DNA of 64,000 nucleotides, from the NCBI RefSeq assembly GCF_023898315.1, contig NC_064622.1:349723234-349787233 (forward strand), in the 5' to 3' direction. Below the pieces are notes generated by a model, which was not told the DNA's origin, searched no databases, and saw nothing but the letters and a program-made list of their open reading frames with translations. Below are positions 32,236 through 43,839 of the stretch, piece by piece; the stretch's first letter is position 1; every line of letters begins with the position of its first letter. The position numbers were made by a program, and so were the translations under genes. This stretch comes from Schistocerca nitens (lineage: Eukaryota; Arthropoda; Insecta; Orthoptera; Acrididae).

Positions 32236-35069
32236 ATAAAATACACTGTCACTGATCACACTGTTCTTCAGAGTTTATAAGCAGAAATTAAACATATCCT
32301 AGTGGCACCAATATTGTAGAAAAGGTACAAGTAACAGTCCATAATTTTTTTACAATCACTGATCACACAGTTCATCAGCAGAAATTAAACATGTCCTTGT
32401 GGCACCAATCATGTAGAAAAAGTGCAAGTAACAGTCCATACTATTCACCATAACTACTGAGACAGTTCAGTCATGAACAATAGTTTGAATGCACATACAA
32501 TTTCTTTAACAAAATATAATCAATGCTCTTACACTAAACATACAAATCATAATAAACACACAAATGATATCAGTTAATTGTCACATTAACTATTACAGTA
32601 CACAATAACAGTTAACCTATAATATTTATGGGTGTCAGTGCAAGCCACTACCAACAAATAAAATAATATTTAGGAGATAGGTGGGTAGGATTAGGAAAGG
32701 AAAACACACAAAACACATCCACTCATCTTTCATCCTCATTAAGTGCTACTGTGTAATTGAATAGTGTTAACTGTGTAAATGTAACTCTGTCCAAGATTTG
32801 ATGTTCATCATGTGTACCAAGTAGTAGTGGCAGCAATGTATAACAGTCAATAATAGTTAGTCAACGTCATAGTCATCATGTCAAGACCAATGTTTGCCAA
32901 GCCAGATCAAATTGTACTGTTGCTGAACAACTGTCAGTGAGCCAAGATATGCAAATACTTCCTCTCTTCAAAAAAAAAATGTATACTGCTTATTGATTTA
33001 ACAAAGTGTGTGTGTAGGCAATCTTCTTTCTACTTGAGTGTTCTAGTCTGCCATCTTCATCCTCCTTGTTCCATATGGACCAACAAAAAAAAAAAAATAT
33101 GCTCCTCACTTACTTTACCTCTTATCCACCAAACTCCAATAATCATCACTTAATCTTAATACTTCAATAATACGTCGATACATATAAACCTCAGCACCAA
33201 TATCATTTCACTTCCATAACAACTCTTACCTCTAGTCAGTACAAAAAAAATATGCTCCTCACTTACTTTACCTCTTATCCACCAAACTCCAATAATCATC
33301 ACTTAATCTTAATACTTCAATAATACGTCGATACATATAAACCTCAGCACCAATATCATTTCACTTCCATAACAACTCTTTCCTCTAGTCAGTCTCCTCG
33401 AACAAGTACAGATAAAATCCTAGTGCAACTTCAATTCAGCATCCCATGCAATCCGAAGACACATTGTCCACACACAACCTCTGTGTATTCCATCTGACCC
33501 AAATTTTCTACTCATTATAAATTATAAGATACATTTTGGTTCCTTGTCCATCATTAAATAAAAGAAATGCATACATGACCTCTAACAGACTTAGTTCGAA
33601 TAACTCTCAGTAATTAAGTACGATTACGGAGTGTGAATAATCATAATATTTCACAGTGTGTACACCACTTCAAGAATCATGGCAGAAGCAATCATGTGGA
33701 GTATTCCTTGTGTCAAGTGTCACTTCCTATTTCAATTGCTCACGAAAAATGCAGTGTAATACTGTCAATGGTCTAAACCTAGTTTTGGTCTGTCATGTCG
33801 TTAGCTTCCTTCCTATTAGCATAAATTTATACAGCTTCCATAAAACCTCAGCTCATGTGACTTCTATGACTTTCTTTTACTAATGTCGTTCGTCGAATTA
33901 TAGCAGTTCATTTTCTTATCTTAAAAATATAAGGCACTGAGCGTAAGCAAAACATGCAATAGCGAGTAAATATACCAGTAGAGAACAGAATGTCAACAAG
34001 TGGATGCAGCACAATCCCTACAACGAGGCTCTGCCAAGTGAACAATCTATAATTAATACCACAGTGTAACCTAAACTCTATATTTGTACACAGTATATCA
34101 GCATTTCTATATACTAGATTGAAGAGTAGTTATGACAACAAAACAGAAATGTGTAAATATGCAATCCATACGCACAGCAGCAAACATGCCTTACACAATA
34201 AACAAGTCATTAGAATCACATCGACATAAGCAAATAAATGTTCATATGTAATCTTAATAAGTAAACATGAAGGCGCAAGCAGATAAATCACAAAGTATAA
34301 CTTACATATCTAACCACATCAGCACAATTAATCAGGTGACAATTATAATTTAAATTAATAAGCACAGCAGGCACATAATAAAAAAATATGACATCAGTGA
34401 AAAAGCATAGCAGCCAAGCGATGCCTAATATACACAAATAACAACCCTGTTCATTAGTCAATCACTGTCAAAATCAGTTAATGTGCGCAAGCACGTCGCT
34501 TCACAAGTAAATTCATAGAACATGAAATTAGCACAAAGTATGAGTCACGTAATCGCGAGCAGCAAATTACGTCTAAAGTACGTACCTAAGTGGAATTATG
34601 TTACCTGAAAAATAAACTCAATTAATCGTTACCTTTTTTTTTTACTTCCCCTTTTTTTTTTTTTTTTTTTTTTTTTGAAATTACATTCTTCCTGAAATTT
34701 TCTCCATAGCAAGTCCTCTTAACGTCGGACACGCACAGAATTTACCTGAAGGTCTTAAATACTTTATACAACCGTATCCTGAAAAATACTGAACGTTAAT
34801 AACATAATTTTTGAAATCACCATAGCTTTATACAGAATTTAGTCGGAGAAATTAAACTGTGTATTTGTTTACGGCTGTCAGTGCATTCGCACTGAGCGCT
34901 CGATCAGCTGTAGGCGCGTGACGTAGGAAGTGATTGTTTGCGGTCAACGACTGCCTTGTGCGGCGCGCAGACTGACTGTTGCTTTGAGTATGTGCCGCCG
35001 CCAAACACAGCGCGGTATCCTTGCACTCTCTCCATGTTTACGTATAGCTATTAGTTTCTCACAAGTATG
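32236..35069. other. Long non-coding 3' region of the Gypsy element
   Basis: AT-rich, without any ORF over about 75 codons on either strand and without an env-like frame. Contains a 153-bp tandem duplication (33088-33240 and 33241-33393, unit including GCTCCTCACTTACTTTACC) and a 20-odd-base T run at about 34650. Gypsy elements usually have at most a few hundred bases here. Confidence 0.75.
33088..33393. repeat. 153-bp tandem duplication inside Gypsy
   Basis: The block from the A run through TTACCTCTAGTCAGT repeats with a 153-bp period and only one or two changes (TTACC to TTTCC, A-run length). It is therefore recent. Confidence 0.9.
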
Positions 35070-36743
35070 TCATTCCACAAAAATTTTAACGTTTGATATA
35101 TGATGTATTCCTTTAGAGCGTCGAGATTTAAGAGTTTCTACTTCAACAGTGTTATCATGAATAATTTTGCGAATTCTATATGGACCGTTATAAAGCAGAA
35201 AAAATTTGCGACATAAGCCTTTTCCTTTATGAGATAAACGATGGGACTTAATTAACACCTTTTGACCAACTGACAAGATTTTTAAACGACCAGGACGCTT
35301 AGCTGATTTCTCTCTTCTAGCAGCCGCAGATGCAATATTTTGTAGAGCCAGGTTGACAACTTCAGAATGCCGCAGTTTCCGTGAAGGCGGAAAAGGAACT
35401 TTTTCAGAAATGCGATTTATCGGTGCTTTATTTTTTAATATCAATAGAGGCGGTAAAGAAGTTGAGTCATTTGGAAGTTCATTCAGAATGTTTTGAAAAA
35501 TATGAAGATACTGATCCCAAGTTCTGTGATTCTGATGACAATAAAGACGGCACAATTTATTGATTTCCTTCATCCATCTCTCTGAAGCATTAGATTGAGG
35601 GTGAAAAAGTGAAATGAAGATTGGTTTAATTTTACGACGCCGTAGAGTACGAAGCCAAATTTTAGAGCGAAACTGTGATCCATTATCTGATATAACCTTG
35701 TCAACATGACCAACTTCTTTAAGAAAATGTTTGATGAAAGCGTTAGATACTGAACGAGCTGTTGCTTTGCGTAAAGGTGTAAAACACACATATTTTGATG
35801 TCAACTCCACTGCTACGAAAATGTACGCAAAACCATTAGTAGAACGAACCACTGGACCGAACAAATCGACTGCAGCCATGTCCTTTAATTTCGCTGGAAT
35901 GATAGGAAACAACGGTGCTCTGTGAGAAACAGTTGGCGGCTTAGCCATTTGACATAATTTGCATAAACGAGGGGTGGCCAAATCATCCAATCCAACAAAG
36001 CGTCTAAGAAAATTACAGACACCAAGGAAACTACGAACATCACGTTTTGTTGTAGGAACAGCATAATTACGAATAGCGTCTAGTTTCTCTGGATCAGGGA
36101 GAATACCTTCTGTAGAAATAATGTGACCGAGAAATTTCACCTGTGAACGACCAAATTCAGATTTTTCCAAGTTCACTGTAATGCCAACTCTTGCAAAAAT
36201 ACTTAATAATGAATCCAAAATTTTGTTATGCTCACTCCAAGAACGTTTAGCAATAAGAATATCGTCAACATATGAAGTAATATTGTCACGAAGATAAGCA
36301 GGTAAAATTTCATTTAAGCTACGAATGAATGCTGCTGAAGATACAGTAAGTCCAAATGGTAATTTCCGAAACTGGTAACAGTTACCGAAGGCTAAAAAGG
36401 CAGTATATTTTCTACAATCAGGGTGGAGTTCTATTTGCCAAAAACTTGCGCGCATATCAATCGTGGATAAAACTTTAATTCCATGGAAATGTTGAAGAAG
36501 TTCATCTAAATTTTGTGGACGGTCAGTTTCAGGAATAATAATATTATTTATCTGTCTGGAATCCAGAACCAAACGAATTGATCCATCCTTTTTAAGAACA
36601 ACGTGTAATGGGCTGGTATAAGGACTGACTGCTGGCTCAACAATGCCCTGATCTAACATGTATTGAAGTTCATTCTTAACCTTGTCTCTGTAAGCCAAAG
36701 GAATGGCGTACGTTTTCCCGCGAAATGGTGTGTGTTCTTTTAC
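35070..36743 (-). pseudogene. pol: Gypsy pol: reverse transcriptase fused to integrase, RNase H missing
   Basis: Open for 542 codons from 36698, in the same frame as protease, from which one TAA (36744-36746) separates it. The RT fingers and palm are complete (SPLHVVLKKDGSIRLVLDSR; LSTIDMRASFWQIELHPDCR; LPFGLTVSSAAFIRSLNEIL; the catalytic SYVDDILIA). It continues to FLGVCNFLRRF at about residue 228. There the normal connection and RNase H domains should start. Instead the frame passes directly to GLDDLATPRLCKLCQMAKPP, the second half of the integrase zinc finger (C-x2-C kept, the two histidines gone). The integrase core follows with AVDLFGP, VISDNGSQF and the glutamate in HPQSNASERWMKEI, then a basic C-terminal domain. 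An in-frame deletion of roughly 250-300 codons explains this. Confidence 0.9.
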
Positions 36744-37541
36744 TTAAAATAAATATTGTAAGTCTTGTATAGTTCCTGTGTGATGACTAAATACTGTAGC
36801 ATGTGAAGTCAAAATATAGTGCAGCTCTTCTCTTGCAACGTCATCTGGCACTTCAGCTTTTTTAACCTTTTCATTAATTAATTCTTCGCTACTAATTATA
36901 TCCTCCATCGCGTCTCTGTATCTATTGTCATTGTCATGAATAAACACACTGTCGTCATAATGCTCAACGAAAGCATCAGAAGTAAGAAACCTTAAACATT
37001 TTGTATCTGATTCAGATCTTGCTAAACACTCGAAAAATTTCAAACATTTCGGCATTCCGGCAACAGTCAAATTCACACTTCCTTCTTTAAAGTTCAAAAT
37101 TGCCTTATGTGCGTTAAGAAACTCCATACCTAATATAATCTGTGTACTGAGTAATGGAACAATAATAAAATTAGCAGAAAATTCGTATCCTTGACAAATG
37201 AAATTTAGGTTGGTCTGTTGTTTAACTTCCACACCTTTTCCAGAAATCGCTCCTCGAATTGTAGTTTTAGAAATAGGTAACACAGGACAGGCAATAGTTC
37301 TTTCACATATACGAAAAACCGATTCACTAATGACGTTCAATGGGCTCCCAGAATCTAAAACTGCAGTGAACTTATTCTTACCCACACATACTTCAATAAC
37401 AGGATGTAAAAATGCGTCTACATTATTTTCCTTTTCATCTAGCAAAATGTCTCTCATGTCTTCCAGGCGTACGTAGTGTAAAGTCGTAGTGTCATTACTT
37501 TCTGAACCGTCTATATTGCTGCCAGAAGCCGAAGCTGCTAG
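36744..37541 (-). pseudogene. Gypsy aspartic protease region
   Basis: A 237-codon open stretch (36744-37457) in frame with gag upstream, across a TGA at 37542-37544, and with pol downstream. The retropepsin active site is FTAVLDSGSPLNVIS (D-S-G), followed by FSANFIIVPLLSTQIILGME with the hydrophobic-hydrophobic-Gly of the second motif (ILGMEFL). The rest is a linker to RT. In an intact element this enzyme cuts the Gag-Pol polyprotein. The flanking stop codons could be natural readthrough points, but two more stops in the same frame make decay likelier. Confidence 0.85.
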
Positions 37542-39941
37542 TCATTGTCGATTGTTTGCGTCACGTCTTTGATTATTCCCGACATTTCGCGGATCAATTT
37601 CTACTATTTCCACTTGTCTCTCTGAATTTCTGTCACGCGGAGGATGCCAATTAGGTCCTTCCTGTCTGTTAGATGCAAATTCTTGGTTGTGTCTGTTATT
37701 AAAATTTCTGTTTTCCTGTCTGTCTGCATAATTACTTCTTGTATAATTTCGACTGTCACTTCTGAAATTATTGTTAGACCTACTACCCTGGTTATTTCTG
37801 TAGTAAGAGTTTCTATTATTGTATGAATAATTTCTGTCTTGATGATACCGATTACTGTTTCCGTATGATTGATCATTCCGGTACGAATTACCGTTATTAT
37901 AATTGTCTGTGTAATTTCTGTTAGAACGTCTGTTATTGTCATAAGGCTGGTATCTATTGTCCTGTCTGTTACGTCTGTCATTCTCAAAATTACCCATATA
38001 ACGCCCGTTCCGATCACTATCCCTTTTCTCTGAAAATCTATCGTAATTACTGTTACTGAAAAAGTTACAAGAAGTCCCGTAGTCGTTGTCATACTCAAGT
38101 TCTTGTAACAAAGTCTTGAAAGTCTCAATGTCGTCTTTACATCTTCCAGCTAAAGCAATTTGTCTTATGGATTGTGGCAGCTTAGTTAAACAAATGCGAA
38201 TTAATTCAGTCGGGCTATAAGGGTTGGAAAGGAACTGATTCTTTCGAATCATGTCTTCAAAATATTCCGCTGGCGTGCGGAACTCAGACTGTTTGAAATT
38301 ACGCTGCATAATAAGACTGTGTTTGACTCTGTCTTGCGTGTTTTCGGACCAATATGCCGATAGAAATGCATGATAAAAATCATTTAGGTTATTACAATCT
38401 CTAATGAGTGCGCGCATCCGCGTCGCCGGTTCGTTTTCTAAATAACCACACATAAATTCCAGTTTGTGACTTAATGGCCAATTTGGTGGGAGTGCATACA
38501 TAAATTGATCTAACCATGCACATGGATGTATGTCATTTTTAGAATTGCGGAAGATCTTAAATTTCCGAACAGTCAAAAAGTGTTTATAGTCAAAGTTTTC
38601 GCCTCGTGGCGACAAAGACCTACCGCGTCTGTCCCAGTTTGAATGTCGATTATTGTCAAGTTCGCGCGCCTGGCGCTCTCTTGTTGCGTCCCGTAAATGA
38701 AACAAATTATCTTCTTCAAAGCCCTCTGCTATCTGTGATTCTAAATTTCTTCTGCTGTCTTTTCCTACGATTTCACCTTCGATTTGTTTGACTTACTTTC
38801 GTAATGCCTCTACTTCCCTTTTAACGCGTTCATTAAACTTTCCCTGATTTTCAACATGCTTATTTATGTTCTGGTACTCTTCGGTTTCTGCAAATGGTAA
38901 TGGAGCTGTATCATCTGAATCTCTATCCCCATTTAAACTAAGATTTGTCAATTTATCTGAAATCTCCTCAACTCTTTCCGATAAGTCACCTAATTGCTCT
39001 TTCTGTTTATTTACGTCTTCCGTAAGTGTCGCAACTCGGGTTTCAGTATTGTCACATTTAGTAGTTAACTGTTCACACTGTTGCGTTAAGTTATTTATTC
39101 TGTCATTTGGTACGGATTCCTCGATTCTCTCAAATATTTCTTCCTTATCGTGTGCACGTTGTAAATTTAACTCTGAAAATTTTTGTACTATCACGCGATC
39201 TCTTTCTTCCTGTTCTCGATCCTGTTCCCTTTGTCTAATCTCTACTGCAATTAATCTACTATTGTGAGAATTCAAAATCGGTTGTACTTCTTCTCTGATT
39301 TCTTTCTTTAACTCATCTTTCATATTTTTGAAACATGTCCCTATTCGTGAGTCTAACCGTGTTTCCATTGTTTCCATCTCTGTTTTAATTGTTCCTATTT
39401 GTGATCCCACTGTTTTTAATTCAGATCGTAACTGTGTTTCCATTGTTCCCATATCAGTTTTTAATTCAGATCCCAAAGTTCCCATCTCGGTTTTTAATTC
39501 AGATCCTTGTGAGTCTAACCGTGTTCCTATCTCTGTTTTAATTGTTTCCATTCGTGTTTCCATTGTTCCCATCTGTGTTACCATTGTTCCCATTTGTGAT
39601 CCCAGATTTAATATTGCACCCATCAACTGCTCCATAGTAACTGATTCGAAACTCCTTTCGCCCCTAACATTTCCCGCCAAACCAGTTTCCTTCGTCATAG
39701 CTGTAAAGCTATCTGTGTTCGATACTATTTCAGAATCTTCTATCGTTAATCTCATATTCTGTAAATTTTCTGATTGAGAAAAATTTTGAAATGGTTCCGG
39801 ACTATTTTCCCGACTTATTACATTGTTTTCCACTTCATTATTCATCACACTGTTTTCCTCTGTTGGCGAGTTCGCCATGTTAACAATTTCGTCATTCTCA
39901 CTATTCATCATTTTTGCCTTTTTCATTGATCGCGTAATCAT
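37542..39941 (-). pseudogene. gag: Gypsy gag with one internal stop
   Basis: Starts at 39941 (MITRSMKKAKMMNSENDEIV). Residues about 100-380 are a coiled coil built of short tandem repeats (MGTMETRMETIKTEIGTRLD and variants). A TAA at 38793-38795 splits it, and the same frame reopens through to 37542. The capsid core (FDYKHFLTVRKFKIFRNSKN; KLEFMCGYLENEPATRMRAL; LTKLPQSIRQIALAGRCKDD) is followed by a tail very rich in Arg, Asn and Tyr (about 38010-37600). This tail is a probable RNA-binding region without a CCHC knuckle. Related to the truncated gag at 23146-24750. Confidence 0.88.
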
Positions 39942-40233
39942 TTACAAAATATACAAAACTCGTCACTATATGAAAATTGCACACAATGACACTTTATCTC
40001 CAACAATCATTCACTCGAAATGTTTCCCTCAAACACGATTAACGAACAATTGAAATAATTGCACTAAATCGTCAAACGCGTATACAAGGCAATAAAAATT
40101 AAATTTTGAAAAATACCATTAGAAGAATGCTAATTACCAAATCTACACATGCAATATAGACTACAATTACTAAACTACAAATTACTACAACAATACTACT
40201 GTCTACACAATCAGAAGAATTCCAAGGGACGAT

Positions 40234-40251
40234 CCGAAGCAGCGGTCGCCA
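40234..40251 (-). promoter_or_regulatory. Gypsy primer-binding site
   Basis: On the minus strand, TGGCGACCGCTGCTTCGG begins 2 nt inside the 5' LTR. TGG would pair with the CCA end of a tRNA; TGGCGACCG fits the 3' end of an arginine tRNA, though the match weakens after nine bases. Confidence 0.55.
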
Positions 40252-40253
40252 CG

Positions 40254-40985
40254 TGCATGGGGGCTTAATTAAATGTAATGAAAATGATTTTGATTTCTTG
40301 CTTTAGCAGCTGTCTGTCCGATTACGAAGTCTCGTAAACGGTTGGCCCTGACTCGTATTATTACGCAATCTGACTGCATTGAACAATAACAATGAATGAA
40401 ATGGAAATTTTCATTAACACAATTAATTAATTAAGTCCCCAGCAACTATAAAACCAACGCAACAACAAGCACAAGAGTAACTGTTCTGTGTGTGGGAGTG
40501 TGACTCAACGTACGCATCTGGCACGGTTCTTCTTCAACAACACAAGAATTTTTAAATAACATTTATACTGAATTAATTAAAGGAAATAAAAATACCATAA
40601 TTACTCAAGAGAACCACAATTACACTCTAATCCAAGAACACAAGCCAGATGCTTTGTTGACTGAACCTGTAATGACGCATTATTTAAAACATGGAAATAA
40701 TGAAAAATAAATCAAGTTTCGTTACCTTCATATATTGATGACAAGCACTCAAATTATTACAATATATCTCCACACCGACTCGCTATTACAACATCTCAAC
40801 AAGAATTTTTCAGTATCACATCTCAGCAAGCACTCCCTACTAGCACATCTCAACACGAACTGCCTACCACGAGTCCTGGACAAGCACTGCCCATTACGAC
40901 ATCTCAATAATCACTTCCCGTGGAGGCGGCGGAACAATGCTCTCAAGCGATCTCTGGCGCTGTGGCTCAGTGTAGCCACCTTTCA
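40254..40985 (-). repeat. Gypsy 5' LTR
   Basis: 732 bp, the near-identical partner of 30325-31055, in the same orientation. Followed by CCAT, the target duplication, and then the remaining bases of the interrupted SINE. Confidence 0.95.
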
Positions 40986-41534
40986 CCATTCGTTGCACAT
41001 ATCACTGTGAACTGTTGTTTCCGACAGTGAAATGTGTGGGAACCATCGCCCCAGAAAAAGGGATGATTTTACTGACGCCCTTTATGACCCTTGCCCTTCC
41101 CCTAACCCCCCCCCCCCCCCCTCGAGGCTTCTCCGTCACGATTTTGAGCGGCGGAGTGTCTGAAATGTTTACCTCGCCCACCTGATTTAGACGCTGGGAA
41201 TCGTGGTTCTGATCTTCGTCTCCGAGACGTCAAAAGAAGGGATGAAATGTGGGCTGTGATCGTGTGACACGCCCACGGCGCCGTTAGGCAGATTTTTGGT
41301 GAAATTTGATGCCAATATAACACCAAATCCACGTTAAAGCTCACATGAGCTTCCGAGCTGTGGCCTTTGTGTCGACACGTCGCTGTTTGCAGCCTCACCG
41401 AGCCCGAGGGCGACGTCGCGCCGTTACGGAGGAGGATAGTAGGTACCTTTGAGCCAAAATTGAAACATCTGCGTCGCAATGGGAGGCAGTTAAGGGGTTT
41501 CGAAAAAGTGATACCTTAATTCCGTTGCGCAATG

Positions 41535-42400
41535 TAGACAATATCTCTTACTCCGATATGGAGGAGGTAGTCTGCAAACCAGCAACAGGAAGATTACTGA
41601 AGTGTGTCTTCATTGTATTTGGGGAAGATTAAGACTAGAAAGGAAGCAACACACCAGAAAATAACGTCCACAGACAGTCTTTGTAAGATTTTGGGAGGAA
41701 TGAAATTTTATAGCCGGAGAACGTGATTGGCTAAATTGTTGACCCTTTATTTTCATTTTACACAGTCACATTATGCCTAATAAAGTTAATTTCTACTGCC
41801 CTATGTCGGACACAATTAGACTCTTATATGCAAAAGCAACAAACGACGAACAAAAGACATGTTATGTCCTTTTCTTCATATGCTGCTCCACAAAGCTTTA
41901 CTACACTGATTGTAAGTTGCTGATATATTGTTTGTATCAGAGTTCTTTCACCCCAGAACGTGACCCTTACCATTTTTAAACGAGCATGCTATGATTTTCT
42001 TTCTAACATTAGTGTAAAAGTGGAAAATTATGAAATGAATTTGATTCTAACACTCCACAGTAAGTAATTAAGTAATTTATTAATTACTTAATTAATGAAC
42101 TAACAGTAAGTTAACTATGAAGTCAGAAAAATGCTTTTAATTGCTTCACTAATAAAGAACAAAAGTCATCAACATATTTATGGTCGAAAATATATAAATT
42201 TTGTAGGAATCTAAGATGTTACTAGTCGTCTGAACCACGTTCCTGTAGCCAGCACAACTAATCTAAAAAATGCTTCACATGTGTACAATTATGTAATTGC
42301 TAAATGTAAATAGCACTGAGTAATTTCCAAGCTGTTTTGTACTTTTACACTCGCAGTTGTCTTATGCAAACATCTTCTGGCGCAAAACAGCTAAAGTAAA
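41535..42400. other. No recognisable gene
   Basis: AT-rich. A short palindromic AT-rich block at about 42060-42115 (TAAGTAATTAAGTAATTTAT and inverse) could form a hairpin. The 68-codon plus ORF at 41773-41979 has no recognised family. Confidence 0.4.
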
Positions 42401-42419
42401 TAAAGTGTTTATCCAGCGA

Positions 42420-42800
42420 CAGCGAGCAGCAAGAATGTAGCGTAAATTAGGTAACTGTACACCTTGGAAGAGTCTTTCCAAGATTCTCGGAATTTTTACT
42501 TTCTACCGAATAGATTTACTCCTTAACCGCTTTGCTGCTGACGATAAAAATGAGTTTTCCCTTAACTGCGATCTGCAAAATTTCACTACAAGACACAAAA
42601 ATAATTTTACTGGCTTCTTGTATAGAATTTACCGTTGACGTATGTAGTTAGTATTCAACAAGCTCCCGTGTAAGATACAGCAAGAAATTGGAGATCCGTA
42701 CCAGTTGAAAAGAAAATCAAGAACATTTCTCCTGTCCCATTCTTTCAAAATTACAGAAGATCCAGGTTCTAGGCTTCTGTCAGCTACATGGCATATAGCA
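42420..42800 (+). mobile_element. Jockey/CR1-type LINE 3' end fragment
   Basis: Plus-frame translation gives a C-terminal LINE pattern: SLSKILGIFTFYRIDLL, then FSLNCDLQNFTTRHKNNF (family NSDIHNYNTRHRNNF), then KLPCKIQQEI and a final FLLSHSFK. Single nucleotide changes break it. No 5' part is adjacent. Confidence 0.6.
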
Positions 42801-43052
42801 ATGTTTTTTGTAGAGCTGTATGGTGAATTGTAACATACGATACATAGTAGTTAGAGATGTAACAAACTATTTCCTTTGAGAAATACCATGGTAACCAATT
42901 AAAGTCATAAATAGGAGGTGAACAACAGATATTTAGTATATATGCGGAGCAACAGCTTTTTTTCAAACTCGTAGTTTTCTTTCTAATATTATTGATTAAA
43001 TTCAGCTGCCTGAAGCGTGAATAACATAGAGCAACACATTGATGGTTTATTG
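42801..43052. other. No recognisable feature
   Basis: AT-rich stretch between the LINE end and a transposase fragment; short ORFs only. Confidence 0.35.
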
Positions 43053-43440
43053 TTAATACATATACAGATGAAGCTTCTTCCATGTAAGCAATAAATTCCA
43101 GAGCGAAAACTTGCCTTGCTGGCAGGTCAGCAGGAAGAAACTCCTGAACATAGGTGATTTTGTATGGATGGCAATGCAGAATGTTTCAAAGGATTTTATG
43201 CACCATTCCCACAGACATGCCAAATGTTCGACCATTTCCCAAGCACTGAATGTTTGCAAACCACCGCTCAATCCCTCCTGCAATGTTGTGACCACATGTT
43301 CAGCAGGATCGACTGCTTTCCTCCCTCTGCCAGACTGCACTTCAAAAGACCCTATCTTTTCGAATGCCATTCGCCTCTTCCGACCAATGAGCGTTCATCA
43401 GCACCCTCCTGCGTCCACCGCAGTCGGTCGGGCGCAGGCG
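43053..43440 (-). pseudogene. Mariner-like transposase N-terminal fragment
   Basis: On the minus strand MAFEKIGSFEVQSGRGRKAV is the linker and start of the second helix-turn-helix of a mariner-like transposase family. It continues with VVTTLQEGLSGGLQTFSAWE and, after a frame change, blocks near THVQEFLPADLPAR. The catalytic domain is missing. Its 5' side is broken by the TAA-flanked insertion at 43459. Confidence 0.6.
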
Positions 43441-43839
43441 TGGGACATGGAAGCTTAAAGGCCGGTTCCCACTAGAGCGCGGCAGCGCGTCGTGCGGCAA
43501 CGGCAGCGGCAAGCGTTTTCCGTTTTGACGCGGCGGCTCGCGGAATTGGCGTTCCCATCTGGAAGCGGCAGACGCTAGCGGTAGCCAATGACGGACAGCC
43601 GCTGAGGTACGGGGCGGGACCCACTGAAACGCCCGGTGCGTTTGATTAACTACATTTTACACCTACATGAAGGAAAGACGAAGCTGGGTGAAGACATACC
43701 AAATTTTCATTTTCTGTACAATGTACTCTTTCACATATTTCATTATTCATGTTTTCTCATTTCACCATGAACAGATTACATGACTACCATTCATGATTGT
43801 TCACTATCTCCTAACACATTGAAACAATGTACGACAAAA

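Larger units (their letters stand above)
30325..40985 (-). mobile_element. Full-length Ty3/Gypsy LTR retrotransposon, defective
   Basis: 10,661 bp with two LTRs and a 4-bp target duplication CCAT (30321-30324 and 40986-40989). Minus-strand order from the right: 5' LTR, primer-binding site, gag, protease, RT fused to integrase, 4 kb of non-coding DNA with tandem repeats, polypurine tract, 3' LTR. The coding part (39941-35070) is one continuous frame of about 1624 codons, interrupted by only three stops. I find two differences between the LTRs (one indel, one substitution), so insertion was recent. Confidence 0.93.
27361..41534. mobile_element. Large inverted-repeat DNA element with nested insertions
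   Basis: The left end CACTGTCCAAGAAAATTAAA (27361, preceded by TA) and the inverse of the right end (CATTGCGCAACGGAATTAAG, ending 41534, followed by TA) are homologous. Moving inward, 28251-28640 matches the inverse of 41130-41400 and of 30000-30128, and 29285-29700 matches the inverse of 29800-30000. The two arms therefore meet near 29750. After removal of the solo LTR (27554-28250), an AT-rich insertion (about 28645-29285) and the SINE-plus-Gypsy block (30129-40991), about 2 kb remains as two long inverted arms. The TA flanks suggest a Tc1/mariner-superfamily target. I see no transposase. Alternatively these are two separate copies that lie back to back. Confidence 0.6.

Noticed and set aside
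37604-38128. 174-codon ORF rich in Thr/Ile/Arg
   Set aside because: Shadow frame of the Arg/Asn/Tyr-rich Gag tail.
39328-39777. 149-codon plus ORF with repeated VPISVFNSDP
   Set aside because: Antisense shadow of the repetitive Gag coiled coil.
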